Below are positions 34,675-45,629 of a stretch of 64,000 nucleotides of DNA, in pieces (position 1 is the first letter of the stretch; each line of letters begins with the position of its first letter). The stretch comes from Sympetrum striolatum (lineage: Eukaryota; Arthropoda; Insecta; Odonata; Libellulidae). The DNA lies in contig CANPUZ010000048.1 of assembly GCA_947579665.1 (NCBI GenBank), positions 930,001 through 994,000 on the forward strand, given 5' to 3'. The notes beneath the pieces are model-generated. The model was not told where the DNA came from, made no database searches, and saw nothing but the letters and a program-made list of their open reading frames with translations. A program made the position numbers and the translations under genes.

Positions 34675-37600
34675 TTATCTCTCTGACGAGTGAATAAGCA
34701 AATGTCTCTTGAGATTACCATTTTGATTAAAACATTTAGAGCACACTTTGCATTTAAACGGCATCTCCTTGGTATGAATTCTTACGTGTTTCCTAAGATC
34801 AGCATTACCCTTAAAACATTTCCCACAAAAGATACATTTGTATTTATCACTATGCAGATTGGAATGTTCACGTAACCCTTTTCTGGTACTAAAATTCTTT
34901 GCACAATCACCACAACTGTACTGATTTCTCTTGCTTCCATTCTTACTATTTCCAAAAGTCTTTTTGTCCCTAATGTGTCTCAGCTCATGTAAATACCATA
35001 AAGTATCCTGCTTAAATGTTTTTTTACATACATTACAACTAAAAGGTCTTTCATCGTTATGAACCCTTACATGGTAGCCCATATGCCGTTTTGATGTGAA
35101 ACTTTTTTCACAAATATCACAAATGAACCCACTCTTCCTCTTAGAAAGAGGTGCTTTAAAATGAAACAGTTCTGATTCTGTATCATTCGGAATACTTTCC
35201 GAGAGCTCAACAGATGTTGTTTCCTCTTCTGGTACAACTGCATCTCTTGAGTCTTCCTCAGTCACACCTCTTTTGGCGTCTCTGATTACAAAAGAGTAAT
35301 CTTCTGTAGTGCAAAGGCTCTCTCCCTCAAAGGAATTTACAACAGTTTCTCCGGAAGGCTCCAAACTTAAAAGATTCTTTGAATCTGATGACACGGTGGG
35401 CTGAAATGAAGAACATTAGTAATTAGTATCAATATGAAACATGTCAAAGTAATTTTGATTAAGAATTAAACAAGTCCTTAGGCATTCAACAGAAGGAAAC
35501 TGAAGAAGAGAATTGAAAATATTGAGAAAGCAAGAAAATGTGGACTTCTTTGTTCAGTTAGGAACATAAAGAAAAGAAATATAAATACAAGACAGCTCAT
35601 TATAAATTAAATTAAACTGAATATACATTTATATTATAAAAAATAATAGACATTTTATACAACACAATGGCATGAATGGCATATTATCCATTTCCAATGC
35701 AAAAAGATAATGAAATAGTTTGTTTTTAAAAACAGACAATGAATTGGAATCTTACATAACATTAGGAATGCTATTCCATAGCTTTGCCAAAGCAATGCAA
35801 AAAGATTTTTGGTACGCAGTGGTTCTGTGTTTTGGGATGAGTAAGAAGTGGAGAGCCATTCTGGTTGTTAAATTAATCATTTTATCCCTAAAAATCGATA
35901 CTAGCATTCCAGTATTTTATATCTATAAAGACCTTAAAAATATGATCCAAGCATATATTTTCTTCTAGTTTTTACCTTTATCGATGCAAGATTGGCAAAG
36001 TAATGAGTAATATGATCATCCTATTTTACTTTCTCCATATAATTAAAATAGATAATGTATGGTTTTCATCGAATTAAAAAATCTGTGAGATTTCAATGGA
36101 AATACATGTTTTGGGGTCCCTAGAACACGTTTTGACCATTTTGCAATGATTTATGTGTGTGTGTGTGTGTGTATGAATGATGTATGTGTGTCTGTGTTTG
36201 TGGGCACTCTAACTTAAAAACTATTAGTCGTATCAATACCAAACTTCATATACAGTGCTGTGGTGTGTGCTGTCAGAGTTTAAATGTTTTTGGAGTAAAT
36301 CGGTAAACCGGAAGTCTAGCTTTATTCTTCAAAGGTAATTGCTTTTTTGCAAAATATCTCCATAAATATAATATTTAGGGTACATACTATTGTTTATAAA
36401 AGTTTCAGAAAATCCAATTAACTATAACTTTTGTATGAAACATATTTTTGTATCACAGATTTTTTAGGTTTTATTCGTGAAATACTGATAAACTGGAAGT
36501 TGCTGATTATTTACTTTGTAGGCGCTCTAACATGAAAACTATTAGTCGTATCAACACCAAATTTCTTATATAGCACTTTGGTTGGTGTTGTGACGAGTTT
36601 TAGTTTTTGGGGTAAATCGGTTAACCGGAAGTTGAGCTTTATTAATCGAAGCTTGTTCTGTTTTTGCAAAATTCCTCCATTAAACTGACTTTTAGGTATA
36701 TACAGTTATCTACAAGATTTACTTCTTCATTCAATTCTTCAAGATATATTTTGACTACTTCCTTCAATAAAATTTGACAGATATATATTTAAATAGCATT
36801 TAGTAATCATAAATATTCCTAAGATTCCATTCCAAAATATCAAGGGTTATATCTAAACAGTCATGACACTGAGAAATTGACATATTTCACAAACAAGAGT
36901 TGATAAATAATAGAAGATATATGATAATTACTAAATCATTATTGTAATTACCTGAATTTCACCAACTTCATCATTAATCGGCTCACTCACCTCTTGCTTA
37001 ACCTCTACATCTATCCCTTGTAATACCTATTTTGAATTAAATTAAAGTGAAGTCGATTAAATGATTTATCAAAAGAAATTAATACAAAGAAAAGGTTTTC
37101 ACGATATGTACACCGACAAAGTCAAATCTCAAGCAACTCCAATAATTTTTATGTTATTATTTTCCAGTGAAAGTTAAAAGAATAATCAACAAATGCAATG
37201 CTCACCACTTTCGACGAACCTGACCCATTATCAATATTCATAACGTTCTCGTCATCATGCAAATCTGGTTCAATTGCTTGTCCCTAAAGGAAACATACAG
37301 TAATGTGAATATATCAAATTCAGAAAATAACATTTGATTATCAAAAAGCTACTAAATATTTTATTCACCTCAATATCGATTGCCTCTTTTTTTAACTCTT
37401 TTGGCATCTGCCACTCTTCAATATCAATTTCTTCATTAGCTGGAACCTAGAAAAATATTAAAATTTCCACTAAGTTCTCAATAAAATTTTAATTACTGAA
37501 ACTGTGAAATGCTCATTAACAATTTAAACTCCAATAGCAGCGTAACATATAAATGAAACTAGTTTATTTCCTATATATGTATAAGTTAATAAATTGTAAA

Positions 37601-38553
37601 TAATAACAAAACAAAAGTTAAAAAACAACTAAGGCATTTATAAGTATTGTAATTCAATTTCACATGTGCCGAATATACATCATTTAGGAAAATAGCGAAA
37701 GTAATATTTATCCCTTATATCCATTTCAACTTCAAAACATTTACTTGATAATATATGTTTCCATAAACTTACCGAATGTGCAGAATCCGATTCCATGGAC
37801 GAGTCATCATTCTCTCTATTGCTAAAATCTCCCATTGAAAGCTAAAAGTATATCAAAGTATAACAAATTATCGGAATGTACTTGAGATATACGGGAATAC
37901 ATATCAAAACTAAAATAGAATATTCCAATAGAATTAGAAACAGTACTCACCTCGTTCAATAATTTCACGATTTCTGCCTTAGCAAAATGGACATTCTTTT
38001 TATAGCTGTAGAATTCCTGCAATTTTCACAAACACGGAGAACATATTCGGGGCGGCAGTCCGTCGCCGGGGCATATCTATTGAATAGAAATGATAATGTT
38101 TCATCAACTAAAGGAAATCACACGTAACAGCGATGTCTATTTACTCACTGGAATTAAATTGCCAAGTAGAAAACTTGCAGAAATCACTTATGTAAGCAAT
38201 TGGCACAAGAATTAAAATAAAAATCTCAATATGAACATGAAATGGAGAGATTGGTTTCGTGCGTAATAATGATGAGATAAAAGTAAACAAATATATCGTA
38301 CATAAAATTCAAACTAATGAAATAAAAAGGAGCACATGCATGAATAGAGCCGAGTAGTGTTTCTTAGACCATAAACTTATAACACAACAACGTTACCTAA
38401 TATATATCACAACAAACTAACCTGCAAATCGTATACAAAGTTCAATGCACTGTAGACCAGATCGCCACTTGGAGACTGGCTAGAGAAGATATCATTGAGA
38501 GAATAATTCTCCTTCAGGCAAAGCCTACAGCAGTTTATAACTATTTCTCCCAT
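34675..38553 (-). CDS. ZAD-C2H2 zinc-finger gene, seven exons, with in-frame stops
   Basis: Likely a nuclear DNA-binding regulator. Exons on the minus strand: 38553-38422, 38016-37951 (or from 38076), 37841-37773, 37446-37369, 37283-37206, 37026-36952 and 35400-34675. All six introns have GT-AG ends and phase 0; with the short second exon the product is 407 residues. Exon 1 gives the first ZAD pair (CCRLCLKEN). If exon 2 starts at 38076 it adds DGLPPRICSPCL, the second ZAD pair, then TGA at 38026-38028, then KLQEFYSYKK. Starting at 38016 removes the TGA together with that Cys pair. Exons 3-6 are acidic linkers. The last exon has five C2H2 fingers (each C-x2-C-x12-H-x3-H) between about 35121 and 34690. 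A TAA at 34675 follows; in frame beyond it comes a sixth C2H2 finger (CDTCDKRF...H-x3-H) and a stop at 34591. It is either a slightly decayed gene or one using alternative splicing or readthrough. Confidence 0.8.
36150..36720 (+). repeat. TG microsatellite and two-unit 319-bp tandem repeat in intron 6
   Basis: A (TG)n run at about 36153-36172 leads into two similar units starting GGCACTCTAACTTAAAAACT (36203) and GGCGCTCTAACATGAAAACT (36522). Both contain ATTAGTCGTATCAA and GTAAATCGGT(A/T)AACCGGAAGT. This block is absent from the duplicated copy of the intron at 45.6-46.4 kb, so it was inserted after the duplication or lost from the copy. Confidence 0.7.
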
Positions 38554-40934
38554 ATTTGGAAAGAATTAGAGATTAATTGGAGGCAAATATGTTAATCCTC
38601 TAATTTTTATGAACAATGCGAAGAGAATGTCTCCGTTCTTATTAATAACGAAAGAAGTACTACACCAGACCATAGATATAGAGAAAAGTATAAAATAGTC
38701 AGTGTAACGAGAAAAAAAATGACGATTTGAGAGTAACTAAACCATCAACATCTACTTCCAATCGTTAATTCCTTATAGATTCTTAACAAGAAACACGATT
38801 TACCCAATGGTAAACACGCTGTCATTTGTTTGAAATTGGTCCTTCGCCGTTTCTGCCGCTAAATCCCCCTTTAAAATACACAGGGAAAAATAGATGGCAC
38901 TGCTTGTCTCAGTGTCCAAGAGAGATAAGAACTTTATTTCTTTCTCTATTCATGCTCCAGCAGCATAGCCAATCCAATTTTGAAAATGTTGCTCATTAAC
39001 TCTTTTAGTGACTAATAATTCGCTTAAAAGTAGAAATGGATTAATTAAGCTTAAATTTGTATTTCATATTATAAGAATACTAGTTCAAAAACAAGAAAAA
39101 TTAAATATATAATAGAAATAATAGTTTTTTTACTACTAGATCCTTTTGCAATTCTATGATGAATTAAATAAAATATGCAATGTCAAGAGTATCTAGAAGA
39201 GAGTCAAATCAATAGAAAAGGTTCCATTGAGTTCGAGATGTCTTAAACCAAATCAATTATAACTAAAATGAATAAAAAATTTGCTAAATTTAATGGTTAC
39301 ATCGTTACATTGGCTACCATGGGGCGAAAGGTGTTGTGCGTGATTTGAGAAGTTAACTGTTCGCAAATTGCATGTCAAGGCCTGAGTTAAACTTTATATC
39401 TGAATCCTTTTTTTGCGAAGATGAAGCATAATTGCATGATATCTGACTAAATGTTTTGCATGTGATCATCATACTGTCACATTCTGTGCATTTTCTTGGA
39501 TAAAGTAACCGTAGGTAAATTAAATTTGATAATATGTAATGGGACCGTAAAGAGTTCGTAAAACACGATTGTGCATAGATGTCAAAATGGTGAAAAGGCG
39601 AAGTTTTTCTTAATACTATACTATTTACACAATTTAAGGATATGTACTTTATCACCAAAATACATGACTACGTTGTAAGGCGGTATTTGGGCATTATGTT
39701 AGTTATTAACATGTATGTATCAATTCTTACATAGCTACGCGAATAATTAGGGTGAGCATCTGTTTTCTTTATAAATAACGTATGCATATTTATGTTGCTA
39801 TAATATTCAAAAAGTATTATGGCGTTGTCATTTGCACAAGTGTTTATTTAACAATGTTATCCTTTAGGTACTCGATAACTTAAATATGCCTCTTGTGTTG
39901 TGCATCCAGGACAGCTCTAGTATGATGATTTTCGGAAAGAAATAGTGCAAACCTGACGTTAAGAAGTAAAATGATCTTCATTCACGATTAGTATCCATTT
40001 ATAAAAATATCTTAATTATATTATCTTCGTAAGCATTCTGGTATGAACCTTTGCTGTACCTAGAATACATGCAATTAATTTCCTAGCTATGAAAATGAAT
40101 GTTCTCTCATTGTCTGTTATAAAATAGAACCATGAAAATCCATGCATAGTTTTGTGCTGTTACTAAGTTCTTTTGAAATTCTTATTATCATTAGGCCCAT
40201 AAATTTGGGTCAGCATTGCTGATCAACGTTTAAGTTATATGGTATCCAGTTACCTGATGGCAGGATATTCAGTTGGTTAGTAAATTGTAGCACTTAAAAT
40301 GTTTATTAATTGTATTGTTTATTGCATCTTAAATTACTGTATAATGTATATATTCCTAAATTAATGAAGTCAATCGTTTTCTTTCAAACCTCCACAAGGT
40401 TTGGTTTCCTTTCCAGCACCTGCAACATCTAGATTTTTCAAATTTGTGAACAATATCTTGGACTCAGTGAGTGAAACTCCATTAATAGGGTATTTGAAGT
40501 GCCTAAAAGTTAATTGATTGCTTGAAACTCGGTGATTACCATATTGACTATTATGAAGATCACATGGGTTAAGGTTAGTGTAATGAAGAGAATGAAGTAA
40601 CTGTCTACTTCATGGCTTCATTTGTTAAAGTTGTTTATTTTTGTTTAATTGTTAGAATTCTGCATTGTTGACTTGGTACTGTACTAGAGCAGACATATTG
40701 AAATAAATACCTTGTTTTCCCTGCGTCTTATATGTGAAGGTTCAATCTCCACAGGTTAACTTTCAATACTTAATGCTATTTTAAGCACAGATGGTCTATA
40801 CTACCTATTTCATAATTGCATTCAATGATTGTGTTAATATTTGGCTTTTAGGAAATGTGACAACTAAAAGAAACTACATTTTAAGTTATTGTGGTACCGC
40901 GCTTTCGCACGGACTATTAAAACTTTTTCCTTGT
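38554..40934. other. Upstream region of the zinc-finger gene, then noncoding DNA
   Basis: The minus-strand promoter of the zinc-finger gene should lie just above 38553; no TATA or initiator is clear. The 101-codon minus-strand frame at 39353-39658 has no recognisable domain. The rest is AT-rich. Confidence 0.35.
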
Positions 40935-41003
40935 AAGAGGCCAACTTAATGAGGGTGCGTCTTTTACGCTGGTGCGTCTTATATGCTGTCAAATACGGTA
41001 GTT
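40935..41003 (-). repeat. Terminus of a DNA-transposon-like repeat
   Basis: On the minus strand it begins CTACCGTATTTGACAGCATA and continues TAAGACGCACCAGCGTAAAA. The same style (GCATATAAG followed by a CGC/CGA block) is seen at 4385. No partner end was located. Confidence 0.4.
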
Positions 41004-41654
41004 AGTTAGGTTTTGTGTTCTCAACATGTAACTTGTCATGTTTATCTATCCAAATTCTTACATGTCTTAAGAGGAGTAATTAACGCGTTTTAAATAGACA
41101 ACAACAACAATATCATTAACATCCCTTTTATGATTTCCCAACTTTATAAAGAAGGCTGTGGATAGAAAGTTGTATTATTTGTATGAGGAAATAAAGACCA
41201 TTGCGGATGAGCAGATGTACTTAGAGCTGATGTCTGCAGTTTTTTCACTCTAGTTTCATCACAATAAGTTATTTAGTTTATTAAGGCAAATCTGAGTTGT
41301 TGAAATTATTACGATTACTTAGACTGGAAGTTGAAATTTGAAGATAACTCATCACATGTAATCTGAGATTTTACTTTTGCGTTGTACATGGTGTGAAATC
41401 TATTTCTTCCTGTTAATCTCTTTTAATCAAAACAAAATGTTTTTCAAATTAGATATTCTAAAGCATAGAAGTTGAATCAAGAGGAGAGTGAACTAGTAAT
41501 TGACCAAGTGGCTGCAATACAGGGGCCATATGCTTTAACTTGTTGATTGGGAGCAGTTGGTTCGACTTTCAACCGACTTAAGAGGATTCTGTGCTAACCC
41601 ACCGACTTTGCCTCTGAATTGTATTCGGTAAAGATGTCAGGCACAAAACAACTA

Positions 41655-41870
41655 ACTGGTTTAATATTTTTTTTGGCTGTTAATATTATTTTAATAATTT
41701 AATGTTAATTATTATTAAATAAATTAGTATAATTTTATATTAAATAAATAATTCATTTTGAATATTATTATAAAAATTAATTTTAAATAAATAAGTTAAT
41801 ATTAATATTATATACTTATATACATTAATATAATTTAATGTAAATTAAATAATTAAATCTACCATGTGAA
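41655..41870. repeat. AT-only low-complexity tract
   Basis: About 200 bases of almost pure A/T with irregular AATA and TTAA repeats; no larger period seen. A similar tract lies at 52840-52980. Confidence 0.7.
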
Positions 41871-42544
41871 TAAATACAAAGTGTCTATTAGAGTGTCCCA
41901 TGAGGTAAAAGAATATTTTTTTTGCTAATTCAATTACGCATACCCTCTAATTTTTTTCGATTTATAATATTTTTATAAATTCCCTTATATTTTTCTATTT
42001 ATAATATAAATATTTGTATAATATTTACTATGCGAGTTATAAAGGACAAACAGAAAAAATTATAGGGTAAGCGTATTTGAAGTTGCAAAAATATGGAAGA
42101 AAATAAATTCCTATCAACTCGAGATCTATATAATTACGTACGTCTATGGGGTGGTTGCCTAGCTCCTAAATTCAGTTGCTAATTTTTTATAAACAATAGC
42201 CCATTGAGGCTTTTTTAGGCTACTTTTCTACTTTAACCAAAAATTTCCAAAGGTGACATTCACAAGCTTCATCTCAACCAATGAGAGGGCAAACAAATGA
42301 AACAAGGCGTGTAAAAACAGATGTTAATATTAATGTTTTGGAAGAAATATTAGGCAACTTATATTTGTTGTTGTCCTTAATTGATATCTAACTAAATGAA
42401 AACTAACTAAAGTTATTTATCATTGTATTAGTTAGTTTGTATGGTCTAAAATGGTTGATCTTTGAATTTAACTTGCATTACTTGTGGAAGATATTCCAGT
42501 TGCCCAAATTCAAACACAAGGATACTTATGGCAATAAAATATTG

Positions 42545-43380
42545 ATATCCATTATATGAAGATACTTCTCCGGATTCATTCATATATATAGGATACTAAT
42601 TCACAGGCTAAACCTCAAGCGTGATTAACTTGAAATTTTTATGACATAATGGCAATAATGTGTCACTGCCAGAAAAATTGAGATTTTGAACCTTAGTGTC
42701 ATGGGTTTGATTCCAGAGGGCCCCAAAGTCCCGATTTTTCCCATTTTAAAGCATTGCTTTGATTTCCGGGAATTTTTGAAAAATACTTCTTGGATAAGTA
42801 GAAAATCAAAACTCCTTTGAATATTGTCAATTTCTATCATAAACATTAATGTATTTTAAAGAAAACATCCTGGGTTCGATGCTAGGACGATGAAAAAATC
42901 CGACCTTTAAAATTCATTGAGGTAGTTTTTCATTTTTTTTTTGATCCACTAATCAAAATGATAGGAAGTTGGGGCTTGGCTAGAAGATGTATACTAAGAT
43001 TCGGTTTAAGAAAAAAATTAGATAAGACCATGCTGTTCCTGGGTTCGATGTCAAAGCACATTACAATTTCTCACATAAGAAATATATGTGAAAAGTAGGA
43101 CGTCGTTTGAGCCAGTTGTAGTATACTTTTGCTTGAGTTTTCACTCATAGTTCGAGATGCTGTGTTGCATAGTTAGACTGCTGTTGTGCTACATAGTAAG
43201 TATCACCAGGAAGACCCTGGATTGATAACAGATGGATAGAACACAGCAAATTGTGAAATATATTTTCTATTCATTTTTTTCTTTTGAGGACCCTCTCGAT
43301 ATGATGCAGTCTTGAAATTAATGTTAATGATATTTTAGTTTGCAAGAAAAATTTTACTCGTTTATTATTATTAATATCTA
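42545..43380 (+). repeat. Box-B repeat family, near full-length copy
   Basis: Motifs in one orientation lie near 42703 (GGGTTTGATTCCAG), 42871 (TGGGTTCGATGCTAGG), 43039 (TGGGTTCGATGTCA) and 43207 (decayed, CCTGGATTGATAACAG), about 168 bases apart. The outer end has CGGATTCATTCATATATATA and CACAGGCTAAACC. It aligns with the inverted copy inside the hAT element. The sequence before 42545 is AT-rich and without features. Confidence 0.8.
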
Positions 43381-43779
43381 ATTTAAAAACTATTTAATAT
43401 CAAAAAAGTAAAAAAAATCATCAAAAAAAGAAAGACTTATTGGAACTAACATTCTGACTCAAATCATAAATATCTTAGAAAAGTAACCAGGTTTTTTTTT
43501 ATCTCTTGCAGAAGTGAGTTTTACAACATTGTTTCTCAAAAAAATAAGGAGATTTGTGTAGATGCTTTGGTGAGAAAAGGAATATAGAAATCGCTTCTTC
43601 CTTTAGTATTATGTCTGTGTACATCACTGTTTATCCCTCTAAGAATTTATGTAAATATACAGGCATTTTTATTTTGTGTATTAAATTCAGAACTTGATAT
43701 GTTAGACCTTGTTCCACTTTAACCAACCTTTTTGGATCTCTGTATCAATTTTTGTATGTCACATTTTAATCTCCAAAAC

Positions 43780-44190
43780 TTATCCAAGGATTGAGCAACC
43801 AAATTGCAGCATGCCCAGAATGCATTGGTTCGTTTTATCTTTAAAGAAATTCGGCCATATCTCGGGTGTGTTTGAGAAATTGTCTTGGTTCAAGCTCGCT
43901 TCTTGACGAAAATTACACATCTTAACAACAACTTACCATGTCATATGATTATAAACTCAAATATAGCTCTTTTCAGAATTTGTCAGCCTAGGGTCGGTAC
44001 ATAATTGCAACTCTAGAGGAAGGAACAATCTACTCATTCCAAATCACAGAACAGTAATGCTTCATAAATCCTTTGCAGTGACCTCTGTTAATTTATGGAA
44101 TGCCCTTCCGCACAGTATCAAATCTTCCTGTTCTATCCATACATTAAAGAGGAAATGCTATTCTTATCTTCTAGAGAATTAATAATGCTA
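43780..44190 (+). pseudogene. LINE ORF2 C-terminal fragment
   Basis: The last part reads RGRNNLLIPNHRTVMLHKSF, then NLWNALPHSIKSS and a tail ending in a stop at about 44181. This is the conserved tail of many LINE ORF2 proteins (R...LLIP..RT ... SF ... LWN.LP..I). Upstream frames show LKKFGHISGVFEKLSWFKLA near 43840-43905, the matching region, with stops between. It is a broken, 5'-truncated copy, and the T run near 44240 may be part of its 3' region. Confidence 0.65.
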
Positions 44191-44689
44191 TTTATCTCCT
44201 TCATAGCATTTTACACCTTAAAATAATGCAAGTTCGTTTTTTTTTTCATGCAGCAGGGAGCAACACTTCAAACTTGTTAACTTTACTTTGGAATATTTTG
44301 TTCCTTTTTTGTACTTTAGTACATGAATCCAGAGAAGCGTCTACATATATTAGATATCTAGTATGACTTTTTCTTTTTCCTATGTTGTAATTTTAGTTCA
44401 GTTCAGTCCTTTTTTGCCTGCGTCAAGTACTATCACTGTATGATAAAATTTAGGATAGGTTCATGTCGCCTACTTTCTATGTTATTTTTGTACTAGTGTA
44501 TGCAGCTATGTAATGGCTTCCCATAATATGGTGCAATATTGTGAATTTAAGAAGTTAGTTTCTAATCAGTCTACATTTTCAGTTGCGTTGTTGTGGTTGC
44601 TTGTGGATTAATCAGTACACAAACCTACTGCTTAAGGTGTTTCTAAACAGTTCTTCTCTATCTTCATGATGTCTAGTATCTAATTTTGA

Positions 44690-45005
44690 CATATATTAAT
44701 TTTTCCTCTCTTTCTTGCAAATATAATTTAAGTGTTCCTGAAATTTTAATAATTCAACTATCACTCCAAAATATTTGAGTCGACTAATCTAATGTCACTA
44801 TTATTTATTTGGACTTTATCTTTAAAATGCTGATATTGGTTCTCATTTGCAAGGAGTTTGACTGGGTGATGTTTACTTTCAGTTCATTCACTTCAAACCA
44901 TTCCTTAATTATATCTAGGTCCTCATGGACCCTAGTTATTATATCACTAACACTTGTCCAAGTATATTAAAGTATCATCTGCAAATACATGGTAATGACA
45001 ATTTT
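44690..45005 (-). pseudogene. LINE reverse transcriptase fragment with FADD box, inverted
   Basis: On the minus strand HYHVFADDTLIYLD (about 45000-44955) is the catalytic box C of a non-LTR RT, followed by HEDLDIIKEWFEVNELKVNI, the next conserved block. Stops and frame changes follow below 44850. It lies opposite to the LINE tail at 43780-44190, so the two are separate insertions or the product of an inversion. Confidence 0.75.
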
Positions 45006-45047
45006 TTAAATGTATACGTAGATCATTTATCTATTATATATTGATAT

Positions 45048-45625
45048 ATAATACGAGTAAAAGTTCCTTGCATACTGCAAGCATAAGAAATGTATTTACA
45101 ATCTTCATTCACATGCCAATTTTTGAGTTTCAATGTAATCGGGAAGGGTTTAAAAAAAATCTTAAAAATTGTTGCAATTTCTAATTTTGCGACACCTGGT
45201 GTCAAACCCAGGACATATTGGCAGCTTTGAATGCACAATATGACTATTTACAACTTGATCTTATTTCATGCGAAGTTTGAAGTCAATATTATGCCGGGAA
45301 GTCCCTAAAATTTCTTTCCGTTATCTCCATAAGAAATGCATTGAGGAATGTAAATGGCTCTTTGGATCGAACCTAGGACCATGCTAAAGTTCGATTTTAA
45401 AATATATTTATGATCACTATCCACATGTCAAATTTCCAAGTCATCGATATTTCTGCTTTAATTTTCACATATAGTTAGGGACTCTTCTTTTGTGCTGCAT
45501 AGTAATTATCACTAGAAAGACCCTGGTTCGATGCCGGACGGATAAATTACTGCAAATTTTAAGAATTTTTTCAATACTTTTTTTTTTCTTTTGAGGACCC
45601 TCTCGATATGATGCCGACTTGAAAA
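45048..45625. repeat. Box-B repeat family, inverted composite copy
   Basis: The left part (ACGAGTAAAAGTTCCTTGCA, GCGACACCTGGTGTCAAACC) reads as the family on the minus strand. The right part (AAGACCCTGGTTCGATGCCG, then GAGGACCCTCTCGATATGAT) reads on the plus strand. The two halves therefore face each other, as from a head-to-head insertion or a hairpin-type rearrangement. Its right edge touches the duplicated zinc-finger gene block at 45630. Confidence 0.65.
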
Positions 45626-45629
45626 GAAC

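Noticed and set aside
43780..45005. One LINE spanning both RT pieces
   Set aside because: The FADD-box piece is on the minus strand and the C-terminal piece on the plus strand.
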